The position numbers and the translations under genes were made by a program. A stretch of DNA of 41,298 bases, taken from contig CAVSQY010000016.1 in assembly GCA_963730285.1 (NCBI GenBank), positions 1 through 41,298 of the forward strand, in the 5' to 3' direction. The notes beneath the pieces were generated by a model. The model saw only the letters and a program-made list of their open reading frames with translations, searched no databases and was not told the origin of the DNA. Every line of letters begins with the position of its first letter. Position 1 is the stretch's first letter. The stretch is from JARDZU01 sp963730285. Its GTDB lineage: Bacteria; Actinomycetota; Acidimicrobiia; Spongiisociales; ZC4RG35. Shown one piece after another: positions 32,509 through 39,643 of this stretch.

Positions 32509-32598
32509 ATGGAACTCATATTCGACTTTGCTGCGGTGGTGACGGCACTACTCATGGTGGTGACCGGTTGCTTTGCCATCTTCTCGGATCTTCCCTGA
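32509..32598 (+). CDS. Possible 29-residue membrane peptide
   Basis: A short frame ATG 32509 to TGA 32598 encodes an almost wholly hydrophobic helix (FDFAAVVTALLMVVTGCFAI) ending SDLP. No Shine-Dalgarno or clear promoter is visible. It lies between the IF-1-like and VOC genes and would otherwise be an empty 180-bp gap. Plausible single-span peptide, but random occurrence is possible. Confidence 0.3.
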   Translation: MELIFDFAAVVTALLMVVTGCFAIFSDLP

Positions 32599-32640
32599 CA
32601 GGCCCCCTCTAGGCTCCTTGTTGGCACGGAAGGAGCGCGA

Positions 32641-33003
32641 ATGAGGGTTAGCAACATCATGTTGAGGGTGTCCGATATGGAGGCCGCTGTCGCCTTCTGG
32701 CGCGATCGGGTCGGTCTCGACATGGGTTTTGCCGGGCCAGAATTCGCCTTCTTCCAGATCGGTGACGTCGCTGTGGTGCTCAATCAGCCGGAGAGCTTCG
32801 AACCGATCGTGTCGGACACCGAGATCGTCCTCGAGGTCGAGGATGTGCGCGAGACCTTCAACGAGATGCAGGGGCGGGGAGTCCCTTTCGACGTCGAACT
32901 GAGACCTGTGACTTCCGACGCTGAGCGGTCACTTCTCGCCGCTCATTTTCGTGACCCGGATGGGAATCTGGCGTCGATAACGGGTTGGGTGACCCAGAGT
33001 TGA
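32641..33003 (+). CDS. VOC (glyoxalase/bleomycin-resistance) family protein
   Basis: The 120-residue single-domain protein shows two beta-alpha-beta-beta-beta modules: NIMLRVSDMEAAVAFWRDRV then GLDMGFAGPEFAFFQIGDVA, and EIVLEVEDVRETFNEMQGRG then AAHFRDPDGNLASITGW. The FRDPDGN turn and the late Glu/Ile pattern are typical of the superfamily. No clear metal-binding His at the start (N-I-M-L instead of H-I-x-L), so a metal-free binding protein or unusual metal site is possible. The ATG follows GGAAGGAG. Substrate is unknown. It converges with the small lipoprotein gene across a good hairpin. Confidence 0.85.
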   Translation: MRVSNIMLRVSDMEAAVAFWRDRVGLDMGFAGPEFAFFQIGDVAVVLNQPESFEPIVSDTEIVLEVEDVRETFNEMQGRGVPFDVELRPVTSDAERSLLAAHFRDPDGNLASITGWVTQS

Positions 33004-33014
33004 GTTAGGGGATC

Positions 33015-33047
33015 GGCCGAAGGGTGGGAGGAGATCACCCTCCGGCC
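33015..33047. terminator. Bidirectional hairpin between the VOC and lipoprotein genes
   Basis: GGCCG-A-AGGGTG (33015-33026) pairs with CACCCT-C-CGGCC (33036-33047), with one mismatch and a 9-nt loop, 12 nt after the VOC stop. It is placed to serve both convergent genes. Confidence 0.6.
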
Positions 33048-33078
33048 TTGGCTGTCGCCGGCCGCCGCGGGCGAGTCG

Positions 33079-33252
33079 TCAGCCCCCGACCGTCGTGGTG
33101 GTCATGTCAACCGCTGGAGCGGTGGTAGTCGTCGCTCCGCCGGGGACGGTCGTGGTGCTGTTGTCGTTGTTGGGCGAGCAAGCCCCCACTAATAGGCCAA
33201 TGGCCAAAGCCAGGCCCACTATCGACTTGGTGGTTCTCTTGTTCCGTTTCAT
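33079..33252 (-). CDS. Tiny Thr-rich lipoprotein
   Basis: The 57-residue product begins MKRNKRTTKSIVGLALAIGL, a lipoprotein signal with lipobox L-V-G-A-C. After the Cys it contains only about 30 residues, mostly Thr blocks (STTTVPGGATTTTAPAVD and MTTTTVGG). ATG 33250-33252 is preferred because GGAGG lies just upstream; ATG 33262-33264 would add four residues and lacks one. There is no folded domain, so it would be a lipid-anchored Thr-rich stub. The same Thr-block style links the lipid anchor to the binding domain in the LivK-like protein. It could be a truncated gene or a genuine small surface lipoprotein. Confidence 0.65.
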   Translation of the reverse strand: MKRNKRTTKSIVGLALAIGLLVGACSPNNDNSTTTVPGGATTTTAPAVDMTTTTVGG

Positions 33253-33360
33253 GTCTGCCTCCATGGCTTGTCAGAAAGGGCCCGACTAGTGGCAGGCTGT
33301 CGAGCCGCGTTTGAGGCAGGCATTTACCACCGCATGTTTGGTTCCAAACCCGGATCGGGT

Positions 33361-33417
33361 CGAGAAGTGGCTGGCCGTCGGAATCAGGTGACGCAGGACG
33401 GCCAGCTCGCCTTCTCG
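33361..33417 (-). terminator. Strong long hairpin downstream of the SDR gene
   Basis: CGAGAAG (33361-33367) pairs with CTTCTCG (33411-33417). Inside it GCTGGCCGTC (33370-33379) pairs with GACGGCCAGC (33397-33406), making 17 base pairs in all with a small internal loop. It begins about 10 nt after the SDR stop on the minus strand. There is no long T-run. The remaining 33253-33360 stretch shows nothing else. Confidence 0.5.
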
Positions 33418-33427
33418 AGTTTTAGCC

Positions 33428-34186
33428 CTACTGGGCGGTATACGCCCCGTCGACCAGGTAGTAGCCGCCGGTGCAGAAAGACGCCTCGTCGGAGCAGAGG
33501 AAGGTTACCAGTGCGGCCACTTCCTCGGCCTTGCCGAGGCGCTGGATCGGGTGCATGCCCGCGATGATTTTGAGCGTCTCCTCATCGAGGTTGGCGTCGA
33601 GCAGGGGGGTGTGGATGAACCCGGGGCCCACCGAGTTGATTCGGATCCCCTGAGCCGAGTACTCGATCGCCGCCGTCTTGGTCATGCCGACGACACCGTG
33701 CTTGGCGGCCACATAGGCGGGGGCATTGGCGAACCCGACACTTCCCAGGATGGAAGCCATGTTGAGGATCGCTCCTCCACCGTTGGCCAGCATGGCCGGG
33801 ATCTCATAGCGCATTCCGTAGAAGACGCCGCTGAGATTGACCCCGATCACCCGCGCCCAGGAGTCGAGCGGATACTCGCCAACAGGTGCTTGATCACCAC
33901 CGATACCCGCGTTGTTCACCGCAACGTGCAGCCCGCCGTATTCCTTGACGGTGTAGTCGACCAGCGCCTTCACCTGCTCGGCATCTGCGACATCGACGTG
34001 GAAGAACGAAGCCCGGCCGCCTTCCCCGGAGATGGCATCGGCGATTTTCTGGCCCGCCGGCTCGTCGAAGTCGGCGACGACCACTGTGGCGCCGCATTCC
34101 GCAAAGCTGCGGGCGCAGGCCTCTCCGATCCCGGAGCCACCCCCGGTGACGATGGCGACCTTGCCCTCATAATCGTATTTGGCCAT
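33428..34186 (-). CDS. Short-chain dehydrogenase/reductase (classical SDR)
   Basis: The 252-residue protein has all classical SDR landmarks: KVAIVTGGGSGIGEACARSF (T-G-x3-G-x-G cofactor loop), VVVADFDE (Asp after strand 2, favouring NAD over NADP), HVAVNNAGIGG, MASILGS (catalytic Ser) and APAYVAAKHGVVGMTKTAAI (Y-x3-K), then INSVGPGFIHTPL. The C-terminal GYYLVDGAYTAQ closes the fold. Substrate cannot be read. The ATG at 34184-34186 is preceded by AGGAAAGGA. It points away from tRNA-fMet across about 160 bp. Confidence 0.92.
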   Translation of the reverse strand: MAKYDYEGKVAIVTGGGSGIGEACARSFAECGATVVVADFDEPAGQKIADAISGEGGRASFFHVDVADAEQVKALVDYTVKEYGGLHVAVNNAGIGGDQAPVGEYPLDSWARVIGVNLSGVFYGMRYEIPAMLANGGGAILNMASILGSVGFANAPAYVAAKHGVVGMTKTAAIEYSAQGIRINSVGPGFIHTPLLDANLDEETLKIIAGMHPIQRLGKAEEVAALVTFLCSDEASFCTGGYYLVDGAYTAQ

Positions 34187-34302
34187 GTGTGAGTCCTTTC
34201 CTCGCGGCCATACCCCTCGAGTGTCCGGTAATCGCCGAGGCCCAGATAGAGGATCCGGTCCCAATGGACAGTGCCCAAAGACCGCATCTGGGTGACAGCC
34301 GG

Positions 34303-34331
34303 TTGGCACAGTGGCCCGCCACCTTTACAAT
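34303..34331 (+). promoter_or_regulatory. Sigma-70-type promoter of the initiator tRNA
   Basis: TTGGCA (34303-34308), a 17-bp spacer and TACAAT (34326-34331), ending 16 nt before the tRNA 5' end. Textbook spacing and near-consensus boxes. Confidence 0.65.
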
Positions 34332-34347
34332 TGGGTCCACAAAGCGA

Positions 34348-34421
<74 letters not shown>

Positions 34422-34427
34422 CGAAAA

Positions 34428-34456
34428 GCCCCGGTCAGCGGACTGCTGACCGGGGC
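34428..34456. terminator. 12-bp hairpin after tRNA-fMet
   Basis: GCCCCGGTCAGC (34428-34439) pairs perfectly with GCTGACCGGGGC (34445-34456) around GGACT, 6 nt after the tRNA. There is no T-run. It may serve both the tRNA and the convergent integrase remnant. Confidence 0.7.
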
Positions 34457-34457
34457 A

Positions 34458-34509
34458 TCTACCGTCTCCAGACTCCCTTCTACCGTCGCTTCCACCGGAT
34501 TCTCTACCG
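34458..34509 (-). repeat. Four TCTACCG-type repeats at the end of the integrase remnant
   Basis: Copies start at 34458, 34479, 34491 (TCCACCG, one mismatch) and 34503, with spacings of 21, 12 and 12. As CGGTAGA on the minus strand they run from the integrase stop codon to the tRNA hairpin. Regular repeats next to an integrase and a tRNA suggest recombinase arm-type binding sites, but this is a guess from position. Confidence 0.4.
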
Positions 34510-35186
34510 GCTGCTGGCGATCAGCTTCTCGAAGACGCGGGCGGCATCGGCCTGCCTCCCGGGGAGCGCGTGCTGGTAGGTGTCGATGGTGAACGCGGGG
34601 TCCCCGTGGCCGAGCCGTTCTGAGACGACCTTGACTGGCACCCCGGCTTTGATGAGCAGGGTCCCGTGGGTGTGGCGGATGTCGTGAAGACGGACCTTGG
34701 GAACGCCTGAGCGGGCGACGATCCGCTCGAATGCCTGTGAGAGGGAGTGGGGGTGGATCGGGTTGCCCTGGACATCGGCGAACACCTGACCCGTGGGCTC
34801 GATCCTCAGCCCCACGCTCCGACGCCTGCCACTCTTTCCACGCCGACAGAATCGCGACGATGGTTGGGTCGAGGTCGATTGCACGCCGGGAGTTGCTGGT
34901 CTTGCCCCTGGATACGTGCAGCTCGTAGCCGACCGAGACAAGGCCCCTGTTGGCCGAGATCCTCGCCTGGTCGAGGTCGACATCGTCCCACTGGAGACCG
35001 AGTAGCTCGCTGCGACGCATTCCGGTGTTGGCTAGAGGCCAGAGGGCTGGGAACAGCCTGTGGCCAGCCGCTTCACGCAGAAACGCCTGCAGTTCCTGAG
35101 CTGTCCATGCCTGTGGTTCGACCTTGGGGATCGACCGGAGTTTGGGTGCGTGAGCGACCGAGGCGACGTTGCCCCGGCGGGTACAC
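34504..35186 (-). pseudogene. Tyrosine recombinase (integrase), frameshifted and N-terminally truncated
   Basis: Reading from the high-coordinate end, one frame gives RRGNVA, WTAQELQAFLREAAGHRLFP, LANTGMRRSELLGLQWDDVD (catalytic Arg in T-G-M-R-x-S-E) and VSVGYELHVSRGKTSNSRRA. After about 34810, at a G4 run, the sense continues in another frame: LRIEPTGQVFADVQ, then KVRLHDIRHTHGTLLIKAGV, VPVKVVSERLGHGDPAFTID and TYQHALPGR. The R, H-x-x-R, L-G-H and Tyr catalytic residues are all present across the two frames, but the arm-binding and most of the core-binding domains are missing upstream, where an MFS remnant begins. It lies 83 bp beyond tRNA-fMet, a common integration target. One-base frameshift plus truncation make it non-functional as read. 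Confidence 0.85.
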
Positions 35187-35530
35187 GGCCACCGCGGTCC
35201 TTTCGTCGCTGATCGGTTTGGCGACCACGGTCTGGCAGGTGGCCGTGCTGCGGGTCGGCGCCTGGCTGGCTCGGGGTGTCAGGGTGCTGGCTCAGAATTG
35301 CACTCCTCGCCGACGTGACGGGGCCGGGTACCTATGGCCGGGCCTACGGTTTCGAGCGGACGATGGACAACCTGGGGGCGTCGGTGGGCCACTGCTCGCC
35401 CTCGGCTTGGTCGCCGCCATCGGTACAAGGGGTGCCATCCTGGTCTCCGGAGTGTAGGGGCTGTTGGCGGCCGGGCCGATCGTCTACGCCGTCCGTCACA
35501 TCGAAAGGCCAGCCCCGGTATCGGCTTTGA
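35180..35530 (+). pseudogene. Remnant of an MFS transporter
   Basis: Fragments of one membrane protein appear in alternating frames: YTATAVLSSLIGLATTVWQV then VLRVGAWLARGVR, next (other frame) LRIALLADVTGPGTYGRAYG then FERTMDNLGA, next (first frame) VGGPLLALGLVAAIGTRGAI up to a TAG at 35455-35457, then LLAAGPIVYAVRHIERP. The A-R-G-x-R ... A-L-L-A-D ... Y-G-R-A-Y-G-F-E-R-x-M-D-N-L-G-A pattern is typical of a subgroup of MFS permeases. At least two frameshifts and one stop are present, and both ends are missing. It abuts the integrase remnant head-on, as if an element boundary or deletion joined them. The 35531-35617 stretch shows nothing clear. Confidence 0.7.
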
Positions 35531-35617
35531 TGTCGGTGATGTTGCAGTGGATCTTCCCGTGGCCGACGGGTCGGCTGACTCCGTGGACGCGGTAGGTCCT
35601 TGTAGTGGCTGGCGTGG

Positions 35618-35890
35618 TCATCGCCTGGGTCCGGTCAATGCGCCGACCGTATGGTCGGCTCTTCTGGCATCGGACAACTCGTTGGCTTTGTCGATGGCGG
35701 TGGCACAAGCCTGACACCAGATCCGGCGCTGTGGCGGGTCGACCGAGGTTTGGGCGTTGATGGCGCGCACCACGGTGAGGGTGTGCTGTCCTGAGATGGC
35801 GTGGTCGGGGCAGAGACCAGCGCCGCAGTCGTGGCAGACGGCGACCGCAGGTGCGGTCAGTCCGGCTTGGGCGCAGTCGTAGCAGTTCAT
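35618..35890 (-). CDS. DUF2180-type small Cys/His zinc-binding protein
   Basis: The 90-residue protein begins MNCYDCAQAGLTAPAVAVCH and continues DCGAGLCPDHAISGQH, giving paired C-x2-C and C-x2-C/C-x2-H motifs of a treble-clef/B-box-like zinc site; RRIWCQACATAID adds a last Cys pair. This matches the DUF2180 pattern, a family of unknown role. The ATG at 35888-35890 overlaps the stop of the ACR3 gene (stop at 35887-35889), so it is the last gene of the arsenic operon. A metal- or metalloid-responsive role is suggested only by that position. Confidence 0.7.
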   Translation of the reverse strand: MNCYDCAQAGLTAPAVAVCHDCGAGLCPDHAISGQHTLTVVRAINAQTSVDPPQRRIWCQACATAIDKANELSDARRADHTVGALTGPRR

Positions 35891-36978
35891 TGTGGCTCCT
35901 TGTTGTGTTGGGGGTAGAAGTGTTTGCGGGCCCAGAGAGCGACGTAGACGAGGCCGACGAGGACGGGGACCTCGATGAGGGGGCCGACGACGCCGGCGAG
36001 TGCTTCTCCCGAGGTGACACCGAAGACTCCGATTGAGACGGCGATGGCGAGTTCGAAGTTGTTGCTGGCGGCGGTGAACGCAACTGTGGTGTTCTTCTCG
36101 TAGCTGAACCTGAGGCGGAGTCCCAGAGCGAATGAGATGCCCCACATGAGTCCGAAGTAGGCGAGGAGGGGGAGGGCGATGCGGGCGACGTCGAGTGGCC
36201 GGTCGGTGATGGTCTCGCCTTGGAGGGCGAACAACACGACGATCGTGAACAGGAGTCCGTAGAGCGCCCATGGGGCGATCCGGGGGATGAACTCGTTCTG
36301 GTACCAGGCGACGCCGCGGGTCCGTTCTCCCCATCGTCTGGTCACGTAGCCGGCGAGGAGCGGGATGCCCAAGAAGACGAGGACGATCTTGGCGATCTCC
36401 CACATGGTCACATCGAGGGCGGCGGTGTCGAGTCCGAGCCAGGTGGGGAGGAGTTCGAGGTAGAAGTAGCCGAGGATCGAGTAGGCGACGATCTGGAAGA
36501 CGGAGTTGACGGCGACGAGCACCGCGGCTGCTTCGCGGTCGCCGCAGGCGAGGTCGTTCCAGATGAGGACCATGGCGATGCAGCGAGCCAGCCCGATGAT
36601 GATCAATCCGGTGCGGTATTCGGGCAGGTCGGGGAGCAGTAGCCAGGCGAGGGTGAACATGAGAGCCGGCCCGACCACCCAGTTGAGGACAAGGGATGTG
36701 GTGATCAGTTTGCGGTCGGTCGCGACCTCGCCGACCTGTGAGTAGCGGACCTTGGCCAGTACCGGGTACATCATCGCCAGCAGCCCAACGGCGATAGGTA
36801 GCGAGACGGTGCCGACCTTTACGGTGTCGAGCCAGTCGTTGAGGCCGGGGATGAGCCTGCCTAGAAGGAGCCCGGCAGCCATGGCGAGCCCGATCCAGAC
36901 GGGGAGAAAGCGGTCGAACAGGGAGAGACGCTCAAGGATGGGGGCCTCGGCCGCTGCGACGCCGCTGTCGTGGGTCAC
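35887..36978 (-). CDS. acr3: ACR3-type arsenite efflux transporter
   Basis: The 363-residue protein has the ten-helix ACR3 fold: LSLFDRFLPVWIGLAMAAGL, GLLAMMYPVLAKVRYSQVGE, LVLNWVVGPALMFTLAWLLL, and the functional IIIGLARCIAMVLIWNDLAC with its conserved Cys in helix 4, then EKNTTVAFTAASNNFELAIA in helix 9 with the conserved Glu. It exports arsenite (and possibly antimonite) by proton exchange. GTG 36976-36978 overlaps the stop of the thioredoxin-like gene and gives the usual family N-terminus. The frame runs open further upstream, but that part is a shadow of neighbouring genes. Confidence 0.93.
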   Translation of the reverse strand: MTHDSGVAAAEAPILERLSLFDRFLPVWIGLAMAAGLLLGRLIPGLNDWLDTVKVGTVSLPIAVGLLAMMYPVLAKVRYSQVGEVATDRKLITTSLVLNWVVGPALMFTLAWLLLPDLPEYRTGLIIIGLARCIAMVLIWNDLACGDREAAAVLVAVNSVFQIVAYSILGYFYLELLPTWLGLDTAALDVTMWEIAKIVLVFLGIPLLAGYVTRRWGERTRGVAWYQNEFIPRIAPWALYGLLFTIVVLFALQGETITDRPLDVARIALPLLAYFGLMWGISFALGLRLRFSYEKNTTVAFTAASNNFELAIAVSIGVFGVTSGEALAGVVGPLIEVPVLVGLVYVALWARKHFYPQHNKEPQ

Positions 36979-37217
36979 GGCGTCGCGCTCCGGATGAGGT
37001 CGACGAGTTCGTCGACGGTGGGGACACGGCCGGCGAGGACGACCTGGTCGTCGATGGCGAGCGCGGGGGTGGACATCACCCCATATGAGGCGATCTGGCC
37101 GTAGTCGGTGACCTTGTCGACTGGGGCGTCGACCCCGAGGGTGTTGAGGGCGTCGACGGTGCGGGATTCGAGGGTGCGGCAGTTGGCGCATCCGGATCCG
37201 AGGACTTTGAGTTGCAT
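36975..37217 (-). CDS. Thioredoxin-like small disulfide protein
   Basis: The 80-residue protein begins MQLKVLGSGCANCRTLESRT with the C-A-N-C redox motif and continues YGVMSTPALAIDDQVVLAGR, which contains the cis-Pro loop. It matches the redox-active disulfide protein 2 family (small thioredoxins found beside DUF318 permeases). It may reduce a partner or the permease during arsenic handling. Start ATG 37215-37217 lies 17 bp after the permease stop, and its own stop overlaps the ACR3 start. Confidence 0.88.
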   Translation of the reverse strand: MQLKVLGSGCANCRTLESRTVDALNTLGVDAPVDKVTDYGQIASYGVMSTPALAIDDQVVLAGRVPTVDELVDLIRSATP

Positions 37218-37234
37218 GGCTGTCTCCTTTGTGG

Positions 37235-38290
37235 TCATAGGACGAGGTTGAAAAGGAACCCAACGATGAGGATCCCGACTCCGACGATGCCGACGAAGGC
37301 GCCGAGCAGCCGGGGTTTGAGGACCCGGCGCAGCAGGATCATCTCGGGCAGCGACAGGGCAACGACGGACATCATGAAGGCCAAGACGGTGCCGATGGCG
37401 AGGCCCTTGGCGTGGAGGGCTTCGACGAGGGGGAGGATGCCGGCGGCGTTGGAGTAGAGGGGAATCCCCAGCACAACCGCGACGGGCACTGCGAGTGGAT
37501 TGGACGGTCCGGCGGCGGTGGCGAAGAAATCTTCGGGGACCCAGCCGTGGATGACGGCACCGACGCCGATCCCGACGAGCAGGTAGGGCCAGATCCTGCG
37601 GATGATGGTGAGGACTTCTCCGCGGCCCATAGCGAACCGGTCGGTCCAGGACAGACCTTGGGAGGGGTCGATGGGTTGGCCGCGCACGGTGGTCTCGTAA
37701 ACGAACGGCTCCACCCATCCTTCGAGCCGGAGCCGGCCGATGACCCAGCCGGCGGCGACCGCGATGATCAGGCCGGCGGTGACGTAGAGGGCGGCGACTT
37801 GCCATCCGAACAGGCCGTAGAGCAAGACGATGGCGACCTCGTTGACCATCGGTGAGGCGATCAGAAAGCTCATCGTCACCCCGAGCGGTACGCCGGCGGA
37901 GACGAACCCGATGAACCCGGGCACCGCCGAGCAAGAACAGAACGGAGTGGCCACCCCTAGTCCGGCTGCGGCCAAGTTCCCGACGCCTTCTCGCCGGCCC
38001 CCGAGCAGGGCGCGAGTGCGTTCCGCGCTCATGAAGCTCCGCAACACCGTCACCACGAAAACGATCCCGCTCAACAACAGCACGATCTTGACCGTGTCGT
38101 AGAGGAAGAACTCCACCACCGACCCGACCCGCGATTCCGCGTCGAGGCCGGCGACGTCGAACACCAGCGACTCCCACAGGGGACGGTTCACCGCGTAGGC
38201 GATCCACCACAGTCCAGCCGCGACTACCACCGTCGCCCAAGGCCCCAGGGTGCGAGGCCTGATCCGGGTGGTACCGACCCGGGTGCTCAC
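37235..38290 (-). CDS. ArsP-like permease (DUF318/COG0701)
   Basis: The 351-residue protein is a two-half permease: GNLAAAGLGVATPFCSCSAV with the P-F-C-S-C-S Cys pair, GVPLGVTMSFLIASPMVNEV (S-P-M-V-N-E), then a large mid-loop and a second half GIPLYSNAAGILPLVEALHA and AFMMSVVALSLPEMILLRRV. ArsP members export methylated or aromatic trivalent arsenicals, and relatives may export other metabolites, so the exact arsenical is not determined. GTG 38288-38290 overlaps the arsR stop (GTGA). Confidence 0.9.
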   Translation of the reverse strand: MSTRVGTTRIRPRTLGPWATVVVAAGLWWIAYAVNRPLWESLVFDVAGLDAESRVGSVVEFFLYDTVKIVLLLSGIVFVVTVLRSFMSAERTRALLGGRREGVGNLAAAGLGVATPFCSCSAVPGFIGFVSAGVPLGVTMSFLIASPMVNEVAIVLLYGLFGWQVAALYVTAGLIIAVAAGWVIGRLRLEGWVEPFVYETTVRGQPIDPSQGLSWTDRFAMGRGEVLTIIRRIWPYLLVGIGVGAVIHGWVPEDFFATAAGPSNPLAVPVAVVLGIPLYSNAAGILPLVEALHAKGLAIGTVLAFMMSVVALSLPEMILLRRVLKPRLLGAFVGIVGVGILIVGFLFNLVL

Positions 38291-38595
38291 TGCGACACCG
38301 CCTCGGCGACCGGCGACGGCAACGCCACGGTTATGACAGCAGCGGCGTCGTCTGCCAGCCGGTAGTCGACCCAGCGGCCTCGGCGGCTCGACTCGACCAA
38401 ACCTGCTTCTCGCAGCATGCGCAGGTGATACGACAAGAGGTTCGGTGCAATGTCCAGCGCTTCCTGCAGTTCACAGACGCACCGCTGGTCCCGGCTCAAC
38501 TCATCGAGGATCGACAGCCGGATCGGGTCGCTCAACGCCCCAAAGGTTCCTGCTCTCGATTCAAGAGACGTTGCATCAAGATCTGTTGAAGTCAC
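38287..38595 (-). CDS. arsR: ArsR-family metalloregulatory repressor
   Basis: The 102-residue winged-helix protein has FGALSDPIRLSILDELSRDQ, then RCVCELQEALDIAPNLLSYH, HLRMLREAGLVESSRRGRWV and DYRLADDA. The C-V-C-E-L element at the start of helix 3 is the classic As(III)/metal-binding ArsR site (C-V-C-D-L). It should repress the operon (permease, thioredoxin, ACR3, DUF2180) and release on arsenite. The start is GTG 38593-38595: no ATG is available before the conserved region. A candidate operator overlaps the first codons. Confidence 0.93.
   Translation of the reverse strand: MTSTDLDATSLESRAGTFGALSDPIRLSILDELSRDQRCVCELQEALDIAPNLLSYHLRMLREAGLVESSRRGRWVDYRLADDAAAVITVALPSPVAEAVSQ
38575..38590. 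promoter_or_regulatory. Candidate ArsR operator
   Basis: ATCAAGATCTGTTGAA is an imperfect inverted repeat (TCAA-N8-TTGA) of the spacing used by ArsR/SmtB repressors. It covers codons 2-7 of arsR, which is possible if the message is leaderless and the promoter lies just upstream. Confidence 0.35.
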
Positions 38596-38720
38596 GATAT
38601 CAGCTTCGGTTGGCGGCTCGTCGTCAGGCAGAGTCGAAGGTCACTTTTTCGGGGGATACGTGACGCCGCTTGTGACGTCTACTGCCGTGGAGTCCTCGGC
38701 GCCGTCGGCGCAAGGGACTG

Positions 38721-38996
38721 GCGTGGATCCGCTCCCACAAGAGGTTATTCGGTCTGCTCTTCGCCCTGGAAGCTCAACTAGGAACGACGGGACGGGCTGG
38801 TCGATTCGGTGCAGCTTCGGCGGTGGCTGCGTTGGCGCTGTACGGCGCTCTTCAGGCGCTGGACGGAGTTGCCAACAAGCAGGTCGATGTCGCGTGGGCG
38901 GGCGCCTCGGTCGCCGAGAAATCGGCGCGTTTCGCAAGCGCCGAGGCAGTTCGTTGGATCGGGCGGACCTATTCGCGTCCGGTTCCGGGCCGCCTG
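38721..38996 (+). pseudogene. Remnant of an unknown membrane protein
   Basis: One plus-strand frame without a clear start reads WIRSHKRLFGLLFALEAQLG, then GAASAVAALALYGALQALDG, then AEKSARFASAEAVRWIGRTY, and dissolves into the end of the TetR gene. The hydrophobic helix, L-Q-A-x-D-G-V and R-F-A-S-A-E-A-V-R-W pattern looks like the start of a longer membrane protein family whose name I do not know. It seems truncated at both ends and fills the gap between arsR and TetR. Confidence 0.4.
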
Positions 38997-39566
38997 CTAG
39001 TGGTGGGCGCGGATGAGTGTTCGGACCGCATCCGTCACGCCGGTCGCCGGGTTGGCGGGCCCATACATGCGAGCGGCGACCCAGGCTCCGTCCATCAGCA
39101 ACAGAAGTTGGTTGCCCAGTTCGTGAGGGTCGCGGAGACCCGCCTCTCGAGCCAGTTGAGCGAATCGGTCCCGCACCCGCTTCTTGTGAGCGAGGGCCAC
39201 CTGGTGGCCCGGGTGGTCTTGATCGGGGAACTCGGCGGCGGTGCCCTGGAAGGTGCAGCCAAGACATTCCGGGCTGGTGGCCAGCTTCTCGATCGCCCCG
39301 AACATCCCCACAAGCTTGTCGAGCGGGTCTGTGATGTCGGCAACGGCACCGTCGAGCCACTCCCAATACTGGCGGTTGGACTCTTCGAGGTAGGCGACGA
39401 TCAGGTCGTCCTTGGATGGGAAGTGGCGGTAGAGGCTCATCTTGGCCACGCCGGCCTCGGCGATGATGGTGTCGATCCCTACCGCCCGGAACCCATCCCG
39501 ATAGAACAGCCGCTGTGCCGTTTCCAGGATCCGCTCTCGCACCGAGGGTTCTGTTGTGGTGGTCAT
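38997..39566 (-). CDS. TetR-family transcriptional repressor
   Basis: The 189-residue protein has the N-terminal TetR helix-turn-helix: RERILETAQRLFYRDGFRAV, GIDTIIAEAGVAKMSLYRHF and PSKDDLIVAYLEESNRQYWE. An alpha-helical ligand domain follows with LATSPECLGCTFQGTAAEFP (two Cys), typical of repressors of oxidoreductase modules. It is divergent from the F420-reductase-like gene, with two palindromes and a promoter in the 77-bp gap, so it is likely to control both itself and that module. The ligand is unknown. Confidence 0.92.
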   Translation of the reverse strand: MTTTTEPSVRERILETAQRLFYRDGFRAVGIDTIIAEAGVAKMSLYRHFPSKDDLIVAYLEESNRQYWEWLDGAVADITDPLDKLVGMFGAIEKLATSPECLGCTFQGTAAEFPDQDHPGHQVALAHKKRVRDRFAQLAREAGLRDPHELGNQLLLLMDGAWVAARMYGPANPATGVTDAVRTLIRAHH

Positions 39567-39570
39567 CAGG

Positions 39571-39624
39571 TTGACATGATACAGACTTGTCTGTACCTTT
39601 CCAGTCTCGTAGACAGATCTGTCT
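39571..39624. promoter_or_regulatory. Promoter with two TetR-type palindromes
   Basis: TTGACA (39571-39576), a 17-bp spacer and TACCTT (39594-39599) form a plus-strand promoter. TACAGACTTGTCTGTA (39580-39595) sits in the spacer and AGACAGATCTGTCT (39611-39624) lies downstream. Both are perfect palindromes sharing AGAC/GTCT arms, with centres exactly 30 bp apart, so repressors would sit on one face of the DNA. Confidence 0.7.
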
Positions 39625-39643
39625 CATCTGAAGGGAACAGGAC

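Noticed and set aside
36975..38240. 421-residue minus-strand frame through the ArsP-like permease
   Set aside because: Only its last 80 residues (thioredoxin-like) are real; the rest is an Arg-rich alternative frame of the permease.
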